A DNA stretch of 64,000 nt from Floridanema evergladense (GTDB taxonomy: Bacteria > Cyanobacteriota > Cyanobacteriia > Cyanobacteriales > Aerosakkonemataceae). The notes beneath the pieces were generated by a model, which did not search any database, was not told the DNA's origin, and worked only from the letters and a program-made list of their open reading frames with translations. Below are positions 16,385 to 24,056 of the stretch, piece after piece (position 1 is the stretch's first letter; the number at the start of each line of letters is the position of its first letter). A program made the position numbers and the translations under genes. The stretch is from NCBI RefSeq assembly GCF_041929205.1, contig NZ_JBHFNT010000046.1. One strand, written 5' to 3'.

Positions 16385-16614
16385 TGTAAATTTTTCTCCA
16401 CCAATCTTTCTGCCAAAATAGTTTCCACTTCAGCATCTGTTGGTGGTAAATCATTTGTTTTAGCTAAACCAGTCATTCTTTTTACTATGTCATCTGGTAT
16501 TGGTGGACGGGGATTGACATCGTGAGCGATCGATCGCACAATTGACTCAACTAATTTTAGGCGATCGCTCACTGACAATTTATCAGCTTCCCGCTTTAAT
16601 TCTTGCCAATTCAT
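16381..16614 (-). CDS. Antitoxin partner of the PIN toxin
   Basis: A 77-aa helical, charged protein (MNWQELKREADKLSVSDRLKLVESIVRSI). The N-terminal half resembles addiction-module antitoxins that start with LSxxDRLxLVExI. It is upstream of and overlaps the PIN gene by 4 bp, the classical antitoxin-first arrangement. It is a type of antitoxin without an obvious DNA-binding motif, so autoregulation is uncertain. Confidence 0.75.
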   Translation of the reverse strand: MNWQELKREADKLSVSDRLKLVESIVRSIAHDVNPRPPIPDDIVKRMTGLAKTNDLPPTDAEVETILAERLVEKNLQ

Positions 16615-16655
16615 TATTTTTCTTGCCTCTTTTCAACTTAATATTAACATTAAGT

Positions 16656-16699
16656 AAAAGCTTGTAGAGACGTTATAGATAACATCTCTACAAGCTTTT
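16656..16699. terminator. Hairpin upstream of the antitoxin gene, terminator-like
   Basis: Perfect 15-bp arms, AAAAGCTTGTAGAGA (16656-16670) and its complement (16685-16699), with a 14-nt loop; the right arm ends in TTTT. It lies upstream of the antitoxin start and downstream of the purF region, so it could end plus- or minus-strand transcripts. The small mobile element at 16702 has inserted at its right foot. Confidence 0.65.
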
Positions 16700-16701
16700 A
16701 A

Positions 16702-16836
16702 GGCTCTCCCGTACTCATGGTGATAAGTAAACCTAATTAATTAGCAAAGTGCTTACTCCACAAAGTTTCCCAGTCCCTAGTCCCCAGTCCCCAGTCCCTA
16801 AAACCAGGGTTTTCCACCACGAAGTACGAGAGAGCC
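16702..16836. mobile_element. 135-bp MITE with terminal inverted repeats and 8-bp target duplication
   Basis: The left end GGCTCTCCCGTACT-CATGGTG (16702-16722) matches the inverted right end (16815-16836) with two mismatches and one indel. The element is flanked on both sides by the identical octamer GCTTTTAA (16694-16701 and 16837-16844), which is the expected target-site duplication. There is no coding capacity inside. It also contains a CCCCAGT heptanucleotide STRR run at 16769-16800. The parent insertion sequence was not recognised. Confidence 0.8.
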
Positions 16837-16892
16837 GCTTTTAAATAAAGGATGGAAAAAGAAAAAAGACTAAATTCTTCACAACCAACAAC

Positions 16893-18374
16893 TTAATTAA
16901 AAGCTTTTTCCAACATTAGTTTAGAACGTTTCACTTGTTCAGGAACCGTCACTGGATAATTACCCGTAAAACAAGCAGAACAGAAATTTTTCGGGTCTTC
17001 TCCGGTAGCTTTGAGCATTCCTTCCCAACTGAGATAAGCTAAAGAATCAACGTCAATTTGTTTAGCGATTTCTGACACTGATTTTGTCGCCGCAATCAAT
17101 TGGTCTTGACTATCTGTATCAATGCCATAAAAGCAAGGGTGAGTTACTGGAGGTGAAGAAATTCTCATGTGAACCTCAGTTGCGCCAGCATCTCTTAAAG
17201 CTTTGATTATTTTGCGACTAGTGGTTCCCCTAACAATGGAATCATCAACTATCACCACTCGTCTACCACACAAAACATCTTTGAGGGGATTAAGTTTCAT
17301 CCGAATTCCAGTTTCTCGCATTTTTTGGGTGGGTTGAATGAAAGTGCGACCAACGTAGCGGTTTTTTATCAAACCTTCAACGTAGGGAATTCCTGAAGCT
17401 TGAGAAAAACCAATAGCAGCGGGAATGCCAGAGTCTGGTACGCCAATCACAATATCTGCGTCTACTGTTGATTCTTCTGCTAATATTCTGCCAATCTGCA
17501 TTCGATAGCTGTACAATGTTTGCCCGGACATAATACTATCTGGTCGAGCAAAGTAAATCATTTCAAAGATACAAAGTTTTGGCTGGGGTCGTTTTGTCCA
17601 GTGGAAGGATGCTAAACCTGCTTCGGTAATCCAAACTAATTCTCCTGGTTCTACATCTCTCAGGTACTCTGCACCAATAATGTCTAATCCGCAGGTTTCT
17701 GAGGCGAGAACGTAGCGAATCGGGTTTGTTGGTAAGGTGCCAATCACTAGGGGACGAATGCCGTTAGGGTCGCGGACTCCCATGATTCCTTGGGGTGTAC
17801 CAATTACTAGGCTAAAGGCTCCTTGGCAGTTGTGAAAAGCTCGGATTGCGCCTTCTAACCAGTCGTATCCTTGGTTGATTTCTTCTGCGATCGCATGAGC
17901 GATCATTTCCGAATCTGTTGTGGTAATTAAATTACAGTCCAGTTTTAGTAATTCTTCCCTTAAAATTGCAGTATTGACAAGATTGCCATTATGTGCTAAA
18001 GCCAGCTTTCCTAAACGGGTATCGACAACTGCTGGCTGGGCATTGACAACCCGACTAGAACCTGTAGTAGAGTAGCGAGTGTGACCGACGGCTAAATTAC
18101 CAGTCAGTTCTTGTAAAATTGATTCACTAAAGACTTGGGAAACCAAACCCATCTCTTTGTGTAGATGCACTTGTTTGCCTGCAAAAGTGGCAATTCCTGC
18201 TGACTCTTGACCTCGGTGTTGTAAAGCATACAGCCCAAAGTAGGCGAGTTTTGCGACATCTTCTTCTGGCGCATAAACGCCAAAAACGCCACAAGCTTCT
18301 TCTGGTTTATCGGGGCGATTTTGATTGATGTTAGCAGAATACTCTTCAGAGTCTAGAGAATGGTTGGGAATCAT
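16893..18374 (-). CDS. purF: Amidophosphoribosyltransferase
   Basis: PurF catalyses the first committed step of purine synthesis (PRPP + glutamine to phosphoribosylamine). It has 493 aa. A propeptide of 27 residues precedes Cys28 (EEACGVFGVYAPEE), the nucleophile of the N-terminal glutaminase. The phosphoribosyltransferase half carries RVVIVDDSIVRGTTS, the PRPP loop. The C-terminal NFCSACFTGNYPV has the cysteines that with others hold a [4Fe-4S] cluster in the Bacillus-type enzyme. It is downstream of purL on the same strand with a 353-bp gap. Confidence 0.97.
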   Translation of the reverse strand: MIPNHSLDSEEYSANINQNRPDKPEEACGVFGVYAPEEDVAKLAYFGLYALQHRGQESAGIATFAGKQVHLHKEMGLVSQVFSESILQELTGNLAVGHTRYSTTGSSRVVNAQPAVVDTRLGKLALAHNGNLVNTAILREELLKLDCNLITTTDSEMIAHAIAEEINQGYDWLEGAIRAFHNCQGAFSLVIGTPQGIMGVRDPNGIRPLVIGTLPTNPIRYVLASETCGLDIIGAEYLRDVEPGELVWITEAGLASFHWTKRPQPKLCIFEMIYFARPDSIMSGQTLYSYRMQIGRILAEESTVDADIVIGVPDSGIPAAIGFSQASGIPYVEGLIKNRYVGRTFIQPTQKMRETGIRMKLNPLKDVLCGRRVVIVDDSIVRGTTSRKIIKALRDAGATEVHMRISSPPVTHPCFYGIDTDSQDQLIAATKSVSEIAKQIDVDSLAYLSWEGMLKATGEDPKNFCSACFTGNYPVTVPEQVKRSKLMLEKAFN

Positions 18375-18727
18375 GCTATGGTTTGGCTCCTAAGATTTGA
18401 GATAGAGAATCGGTTCAGGGGCAATGGAAGCAAAAAATTTAACTAGAGTTAAACTAACTTAATAACTTCTTAACAATAGCATTCTTAAAAGACGATCGCT
18501 CCACTGATAAGAAGGTAGAAGGCAGAAAGTAGAAAACTCAACAGCAGGTAAAATTAAGTTGGTGGTTAGCTGGTTTCGGTTTCCTCTGATTGATGATTTT
18601 TGCCTGATGCCAAGCGCGAACTACACTTTAATCATCACTAATATTGTTGAACATGGTTTTTTGTAGTTTCACACTCAATAGGAATCTGACAAGATAAGGT
18701 TTTTGCTAGTGAAGTAGAACTTGTTAA
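18375..18727. other. purL-purF intergenic region
   Basis: 353 bp between two purine genes on the same strand. It contains low-complexity sequence (GAAGGTAGAAGGCAGAAAG near 18508-18530) and no supported gene. A separate purF promoter is plausible, but I could not mark it. Confidence 0.5.
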
Positions 18728-21085
18728 CTAAACTACTAATCGACGTTCAATTGCATGATTATAGCGATCGCCAGCCACCACTATGCTAACGTCAATTAAT
18801 ATCTCATTGTCAGATGTGAGAATCCGTAAATTGTGATTCGCTTTTCCCACCCTGCCAATTTTTTGCCAATTTGAGCTTAGTTGCTTCTGTAAGTATGATT
18901 CCCAGAGTTCAGTACAATCTTGCATTACCGAGACTAAAATTCTCGCGCCACCTTCACCAAACAGAACATTATCCCAACGCTGAATTTGTGGCACAGAAAC
19001 TCCCAAGTTAATCTCCGCACTCAGTTTACCAGCGATACAAGCTTCCGCCAAAGCAACAGCCAAACCTCCCTCCGCACAATCATGAGCCGAACGTACCCAT
19101 CCTTGACCAATACCTTCTCGACAAGCAGCTTGTACCAAACGTTCCAAATCATAATCGACTTCTGGCGGTTTTCCAGCAACAATGCCATGAATTGCCGCTA
19201 AATATTCCGAAGCACCCAAAACGATTTTTGATTTTTGATTTTCGATTTTCGATTCTGGGAGAATGCCTAACAAATAAATAACATCGCCTTCACTTTGCCA
19301 ACCTTGACCGCAAATTTTAGTAAGATCGGAAATTATTCCCACCATTCCAATTACGGGAGTTGGATAAATAGATTGCGGATTTCCTTCACTATCTAGAGTT
19401 TCATTATAAAGAGAAACATTTCCCCCAGTTACAGGTGTATTAAACTCTTTACAAGCTTCGGCAATCCCTCGACAAGATTCTGCTAATTGCCAATAACCAA
19501 CAGGTTTTTCAGGACTACCAAAATTCAGATTATCAGTAACAGCAACAGGTTCGGCACCAACACAACTCAAATTTCTCGCAGCTTCAGCAACAACTGCTTT
19601 TGCTCCTTCGTAAGGATTAAGGTAAACATAACGGGAATTGCAGTCAACTGTTGCCGCCACTCCTTTGTTTAAAAACGCTGATTTCACCTCACCTTCCAAA
19701 GGACGAACCCTCACAACTGCGGCATCTGCGCCACCAGGAAATAATACTGTATTGTTTTGTACTTGATGGTCATATTGCCGATAAACCCAACGTTTTGAAG
19801 CAATGGAAGGAGTATCTAATAAAGTTAAAAGGATATCATTCCAAGTTTGAAACTTCCCAGAAATTTCCATTCCTGCAACTGTACAAGCTGGGAGAGATTC
19901 TGGATGCCATTCCCAAGCTTTCCGCACATATTCTGGCGGTTCAGGTAACAATTCTCGGTGGTAAATTGGCGTATTATCTGCCAAAGCTGTTGCGGGAATT
20001 TCGGCAGCAATTTTTCCTTGAAATAGAATTCTTACAATAGGTTCTTCGATTACTGTTCCCGCAACAACTGCGTGTAAACCCCAACGATGGAAGATATCTA
20101 TTAATTCTTGTTCCCTGCCTTTGTGAGCAATAAATAACATTCTTTCTTGGGATTCTGATAATAGATATTCGTAGGGAACCATGCCAGTTTCCCGTACCGG
20201 AATTTTATCTAAATCTAATTCAATTCCTACTCCGCCTTTAGCTGCCATTTCGGAAGTTGAGCAGGTAATTCCAGCTGCACCCATATCTTGTGCGGCGACT
20301 ACTGCGCCTGTTTTGAATGCTTCTAAACAAGCTTCTATCAATGATTTTTCCATAAATGGGTCGCCTACTTGTACCGCAGGACGATCGTCCATTGAAGCAT
20401 CACTCAGTTCCGCACTGGCAAAACTTGCGCCTCCCATGCCATCCCGTCCGGTGGTAGAACCAACATATAACACGGGATTGCCAATGCCTTTTGCACCAGA
20501 TTTAACAATTTCGGGAGTTTCCATTAATCCCATTGCCATTGCATTGACTAAAGGATTTCCCGAATAAGCAGGGTCAAAATAAACTTCGCCGCCAATGGTG
20601 GGTACCCCGACGCAGTTACCGTAGTTCGCAATACCTGCGACTACGCCGCTAAAGATTCTTCGAGTCCTGGCATCTTCCAAGGAACCGAAACGAAGGGAAT
20701 TTAATATTGCTATGGGACGCGCACCCATTGTAAAGATATCGCGGAGGATGCCGCCAACGCCTGTGGCTGCACCTTGAAATGGTTCGACAGCGGAGGGGTG
20801 GTTGTGGGATTCGATTTTAAAGGCTAGTTTTTGTCCGTCGCCTAAGTCTACTACTCCGGCATTTTCTCCGGGGCCAACGAGGATGCGATCGCCTGTTGTG
20901 GGAAACTGTTTTAGTAAGGGTCGAGAGTTCTTGTAACAACAGTGTTCTGACCACATGACACCGAACATTCCTAACTCTGCTTTGTTAGGATGGCGACCAA
21001 GACGGTTAACAATTTCTTGGTATTCTTCAGGTTTTAGACCTTCGGCAGCGATTTCTTCGCCAGAAAAGGGAGTGTTAGTAAACAT
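18728..21085 (-). CDS. purL: Phosphoribosylformylglycinamidine synthase, large subunit
   Basis: PurL converts FGAR to FGAM with ATP and ammonia delivered by PurQ. About 785 aa from MFTNTPFSGEEIAAEGL (ATG 21085), the start normal for the small-type PurL; the frame also opens at a GTG at 21133 without a good ribosome site. Key segments: LGMFGVMWSEHCCYKNSRPLL, KIESHNHPSAVEPFQGAATGVGGI, ESQERMLF. Around residue 630 the frame reads LPESKIENQKSKIVLG, of which about 11 residues come from an intergenic-type repeat (see 19222-19257). Confidence 0.95.
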   Translation of the reverse strand: MFTNTPFSGEEIAAEGLKPEEYQEIVNRLGRHPNKAELGMFGVMWSEHCCYKNSRPLLKQFPTTGDRILVGPGENAGVVDLGDGQKLAFKIESHNHPSAVEPFQGAATGVGGILRDIFTMGARPIAILNSLRFGSLEDARTRRIFSGVVAGIANYGNCVGVPTIGGEVYFDPAYSGNPLVNAMAMGLMETPEIVKSGAKGIGNPVLYVGSTTGRDGMGGASFASAELSDASMDDRPAVQVGDPFMEKSLIEACLEAFKTGAVVAAQDMGAAGITCSTSEMAAKGGVGIELDLDKIPVRETGMVPYEYLLSESQERMLFIAHKGREQELIDIFHRWGLHAVVAGTVIEEPIVRILFQGKIAAEIPATALADNTPIYHRELLPEPPEYVRKAWEWHPESLPACTVAGMEISGKFQTWNDILLTLLDTPSIASKRWVYRQYDHQVQNNTVLFPGGADAAVVRVRPLEGEVKSAFLNKGVAATVDCNSRYVYLNPYEGAKAVVAEAARNLSCVGAEPVAVTDNLNFGSPEKPVGYWQLAESCRGIAEACKEFNTPVTGGNVSLYNETLDSEGNPQSIYPTPVIGMVGIISDLTKICGQGWQSEGDVIYLLGILPESKIENQKSKIVLGASEYLAAIHGIVAGKPPEVDYDLERLVQAACREGIGQGWVRSAHDCAEGGLAVALAEACIAGKLSAEINLGVSVPQIQRWDNVLFGEGGARILVSVMQDCTELWESYLQKQLSSNWQKIGRVGKANHNLRILTSDNEILIDVSIVVAGDRYNHAIERRLVV
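19222..19257 (-). repeat. Low-complexity repeat embedded in purL
   Basis: ATTTTTGATTTTTGATTTTC repeated units lie within purL and are translated as SKIENQKSKI. The same AAAATC-type repeat occurs outside genes at 24030-24055 (before rlmD), where it would read EIENLKSKI. Confidence 0.8.
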
Positions 21086-21290
21086 GGAACCTTGCACAGT
21101 AGGCACAGGCTTAATTCTATCGATTGATTGCACTCATTAGTCATTTATACAAGAAAATTTTTAGCAATTTTCAATTTATATAGAGAGAATCCTGCTGTCT
21201 TTCTGCAACATTCTGAAAACTTTGGTAAAAAATTTTGTTAATTGTAAGTTTATTCTGTAGAATAGTTTAGGTTTTTATACCCTAACTGTA

Positions 21291-21983
21291 ATGTTTCTTC
21301 TTCGCAATCTGTTTAATCGTAGAGTTGTTGCTGGGATCGTGGTATCAGTGTTAACTGTATCTTTAGCATTGATTGTCAGGTCTAATTTGCCAACAGAGGC
21401 ACGTTCTAGAGTTTATAAGACTGAAGGAATAGGTCAAAAATTGCCTACGAAGCAGAAACATCGCAGTAATTATCGTACTCTTTCTACAAAAAGGACTAAT
21501 TTAGTAGTCAAGAGAGTGCAATCGAATAGAAGATATGTCTTTTTGAATAAGCGATCGCTGTTAAAAAATCCTGTAAAGAATAAAGTTAATCAATCTGTAA
21601 ATTCAGTAGCACAAATAGATAATAACAGAAGACCTGAGATCGGCAATAATTCAACTCCAGTAACTAATCGATTTGGTGCTACAGGTAATCGACCATCTTC
21701 TGCATTGTGGTTAGCAGAAATTAAAAGAAGATATGGAATCAATAATCCAACTCCTGTTACTGATAGATTTAATAAATTTAGCCGTACCGGACGCAAATTT
21801 GCCAGCGAACGTTGGAGTGGTGCAATTAAAAGAACTTATGGGATAAGGAGTTATCCTACTCCAGTTACCGATCGATTTAGTGCAACAGGAAGCAGATTTT
21901 CTAGTGAGTTATGGAGAGCAGAAATTAAACGCAGATACGGAATTGGAAATGCGATTAAAGAATCTGTGGATGAGCCAGAATAA
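21291..21983 (+). CDS. Exported or membrane-anchored protein with three tandem 32-36-residue repeats
   Basis: A 230-aa protein of unknown family. Residues 1-30 form a signal peptide or anchor (RRVVAGIVVSVLTVSLALIV). Residues 31-110 are highly basic. Three tandem repeats occupy 121-152, 153-188 and 189-220. Each starts TPVT(N/D)RF, has a TG(N/R/S) turn, then SS-LW-AEIKRRYGI; the second is a diverged form (KFASERWSGAIKRTYGI). Strong net positive charge suggests binding of an acidic surface, nucleic acid or polysaccharide in the periplasm or lumen; this is inference only. Confidence 0.65.
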   Translation: MFLLRNLFNRRVVAGIVVSVLTVSLALIVRSNLPTEARSRVYKTEGIGQKLPTKQKHRSNYRTLSTKRTNLVVKRVQSNRRYVFLNKRSLLKNPVKNKVNQSVNSVAQIDNNRRPEIGNNSTPVTNRFGATGNRPSSALWLAEIKRRYGINNPTPVTDRFNKFSRTGRKFASERWSGAIKRTYGIRSYPTPVTDRFSATGSRFSSELWRAEIKRRYGIGNAIKESVDEPE

Positions 21984-22115
21984 ATAATAGGTTAGGCGAT
22001 GTTTTGTTACTCGTTGGCGATCGGCAAAAATTCAATTTATTACTCAATGAAAGTGCGATCGCTAGAGTTGTTAATTAAGCAATGAAAAGGCGATCGCCAT
22101 CAGTTGAAAACCTAA

Positions 22116-22982
22116 TTAATTATCCTTTGATGTATCGCTAGCAGAAGTTTGCGCCGCCTGTCTTATCAGTTCAACATCCAAGTTTAAAGCTACAGCAATT
22201 TGTTCTACAGTTAATCCAATTGCTAATAATCCAGGTACAGATTCCAGCTTACCTTCGAGCTTACCTTCGAGTTTGCCTTCCAACTTGCCTTCGAGTTTGC
22301 CTTCCAACTTGCCTTCCCGCTTACCCTCTTCCTTAGCTTCCTGATAAAATCTGGTTTGCTTCAAATCACTTAATCCAAACATAGCCTCAATCTCCTGGCG
22401 ACTTTTGCTGGTAAACTTGTAAATCAATATGCTCTCCATTAATTCTAAAACTTTCTGTTTGATTGCTTCATCTGCTAATTGTGTCCTGGCTTGTTGTAGA
22501 AGCTGATTAGTCAGCGAAACTGCGGTTTCTTCTGTACCAACTACCAGTTGTACCATCCCAATAGGTAGGGAAGGATGGGTAATTTCTGCTAACTCATTGA
22601 GATAGACACAAATCACTTGCTGACTCATCAACAAACTGCGATATTGTCTTGGTACTCCTGGATCTAAATTCCGATGGGCAAAAATAGCTACAGCGCACCA
22701 ATCATGACTCGGTTGATATTGAGCCAAGTAGACAAAAATTTCTGCAAACAAGCGGCTGTAAAAGTTAGATTTGGGTTGAAATTGTACTTCTACAAAGTAG
22801 ATTGGTTGGTTAATGGTATTTTCAGGCGGTAAAAATAACCCATCAAAAGTCCGAGCCAATTCTTTGATTTCTTGGGAAGTGAATTGATAGTTGTTAGCTA
22901 GGGAAAGCGGTTGATTAATTAGTTCAAATAGGAGCGTGGGGAAGGTTTGAAATAGCTGATAAAAGATGTTGTCTGTTTTCAC
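22116..22982 (-). CDS. DUF2887/Rpn-type (PD-(D/E)XK) protein with EGKL repeats
   Basis: A protein of 288 aa from GTG 22982, where the family-typical KTDNIFYQLFQTFPTLLFELI begins; the frame runs to a TTG at 22997. The segment DGLFLPPE...PIYFVEVQFQPKSNFYSRLFAEIFVYLAQY holds the D-(x)n-ExQ of a PD-(D/E)XK nuclease fold found in DUF2887 and Rpn transposase-like proteins. Near residue 225-250 a tandem EGKLEGKLEGK tract is encoded by 12-bp repeats, common in the family and probably variable between strains. DNA recombination activity is inferred from relatives. Confidence 0.8.
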   Translation of the reverse strand: MKTDNIFYQLFQTFPTLLFELINQPLSLANNYQFTSQEIKELARTFDGLFLPPENTINQPIYFVEVQFQPKSNFYSRLFAEIFVYLAQYQPSHDWCAVAIFAHRNLDPGVPRQYRSLLMSQQVICVYLNELAEITHPSLPIGMVQLVVGTEETAVSLTNQLLQQARTQLADEAIKQKVLELMESILIYKFTSKSRQEIEAMFGLSDLKQTRFYQEAKEEGKREGKLEGKLEGKLEGKLEGKLEGKLESVPGLLAIGLTVEQIAVALNLDVELIRQAAQTSASDTSKDN

Positions 22983-23093
22983 AATAAGTTTGAGCAATGA
23001 TTTAATTTAAGTTTAATATTAATCAGCATCAGTAGATTTTTAGCTATTTCTCAAATTATGAAACCTTTGCTTACGTATTTAACGTTTTTATCG

Positions 23094-23109
23094 GGTGATC
23101 TATATCACA
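23094..23109 (+). promoter_or_regulatory. CRP (cAMP receptor protein)-like binding site
   Basis: GGTGATCTATATCACA matches the cyanobacterial SyCRP1 consensus TGTGATCTAGATCACA at 14 of 16 positions. It is centred at 23101.5. A -10-like TATCAA lies at 23132-23137, which fits class II activator spacing for a plus-strand start near 23143. It is also about 110 bp upstream of the DUF2887 gene on the other strand, so that gene is an alternative target. Confidence 0.55.
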
Positions 23110-23142
23110 AGTTAAAGATGATTAGGATCGCTATCAAACTTT

Positions 23143-23242
23143 TCTTAAACAGCCATACTACAAACAACTGAACTCTAGCCGAGTCATCGACAGGGAACAC
23201 ACAATCAGCCGACAGTGAAAACAAGTAAACTGTCGGTTTTTT
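23143..23242 (+). ncRNA. Candidate small RNA, about 100 nt
   Basis: The plus strand between the CRP-like site and an intrinsic terminator holds no protein gene; both neighbours (DUF2887 and apcD) are on the minus strand. The predicted transcript would begin near 23143 and end at the poly-U after the 23209-23236 hairpin. An unpaired purine/AC-rich stretch (GGGAACACACAATCAG, about 23193-23208) lies just before the terminator. It does not contain the Yfr1 motif. A 17-codon frame from ATG 23118 would be cut by the inferred start. Confidence 0.4.
23209..23242 (+). terminator. Orphan plus-strand intrinsic terminator
   Basis: CCGACAGT (23209-23216) pairs with ACTGTCGG (23229-23236), 12-nt loop, followed by TTTTTTATT. 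No gene on the plus strand precedes it within 1 kb. Confidence 0.85.
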
Positions 23243-23290
23243 ATTGTGAAAATTTTCCGTAAATTCACTAAGTTTTTAATAATAAAATTT

Positions 23291-23349
23291 CCCCACCTTT
23301 TGTCAGTGTTCTAACCTTTTTGAGCTAAAAAACACCAACAAGGGTGGGG
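23291..23349 (-). terminator. Inverted repeat 3' of apcD, possible terminator
   Basis: CCCCACCTTTTGTCAGTGTT (23291-23310) is imperfectly complementary to 23331-23349. On the minus strand it is followed by AAATTTTATT. It lies 52 bp beyond the apcD stop, so it may end or protect that transcript. Confidence 0.5.
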
Positions 23350-23401
23350 AAACAGATTAAAATTAACAAGGTAGCCTTGCTTCAAACGCTTAGGCTGAAG
23401 G

Positions 23402-23887
23402 TTAAGACATACCCTGAATGATGTAGTCAAAGTAAGGTGCGGCTTCGGCAGCTTCTTCTTGGCTTAAAAGTGCTAAGGAAGCTTTTTTCAAGCAACGAAT
23501 AGCTTCTGCCATGCCGGGAACGGGTACACCTAGAGAGTTGTACATTTCGCGAGCTCCAATTAAACCGATTTTTTCAATTGGTTCTTTGTCACCTGCGAGA
23601 ATTCCATAAGTAACTAGACGTAAGTACCAGCCATAGTCTCGCAGACAGAGGGCGCGTTCGCGTTGTCCATAGGCATTGCCACCGGGAGCAATGAAGTCAG
23701 GACGTTTCTGCCATAGCTGTTTGCTGGCTTCTTGGACGATCTTTTTTTCATTTTCGGCTAGGGTAGCGGCTATGTTTGTCCGCACTAAGCCTGTTTGAAA
23801 AAAGTTTTTGATAGCAGTCAGTTCCCCGGTGCTGGGATAACGGAGTTCGTCGTCGGCTTTGAGAATAAGTTGGCTTACTACACTCAT
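23402..23887 (-). CDS. apcD: Allophycocyanin B, alpha subunit (terminal emitter)
   Basis: ApcD is a phycobilisome-core chromoprotein that transfers energy to photosystem I/II. The 161-aa length and SVVSQLILKADDELRYPS...GGNAYGQRERALCLRDYGWYLRLVTYG identify the phycobiliprotein, with Cys81 as the phycocyanobilin attachment site. The N-terminal SVVSQ and the C-terminal APYFDYIIQGMS agree with ApcD and not ApcA. It is isolated from the apcABC genes, as usual. Confidence 0.93.
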   Translation of the reverse strand: MSVVSQLILKADDELRYPSTGELTAIKNFFQTGLVRTNIAATLAENEKKIVQEASKQLWQKRPDFIAPGGNAYGQRERALCLRDYGWYLRLVTYGILAGDKEPIEKIGLIGAREMYNSLGVPVPGMAEAIRCLKKASLALLSQEEAAEAAPYFDYIIQGMS

Positions 23888-23948
23888 GATTTATTAGAAG
23901 GTCTGAGGATACCATTTCGTAGTTTACCGAGTCGAAGGGACGCAAGGG

Positions 23949-24055
23949 AATGGGGAGGTGAGGAGGTGGGGAGGTGGGGAGATGGGGGGATGGGGAGATG
24001 GAGAGAGATGTAATCGAATTTCTGAAATCGAAAATCTAAAATCTAAGATCGAAAA
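23949..24055. repeat. G-rich and AAAATC-type short tandem repeats before rlmD
   Basis: GGGGAGGTGGGGAGATGG-type units (23951-24002) followed by AAATCGAAAATCTAAAATC units (about 24024-24055). The frame of the next gene stays open through this region, giving an implausible MRRWGGGEMGGWGDGE leader, so it is treated as repeat DNA. Confidence 0.8.
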
Positions 24056-24056
24056 G

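Noticed and set aside
22248..22325. EGKL tandem repeats as a novel element
   Set aside because: Such repeats are usual in this Rpn/DUF2887 family.
23958..24056. Longer N-terminus of RlmD
   Set aside because: It consists only of G-rich and AAAATC repeats.
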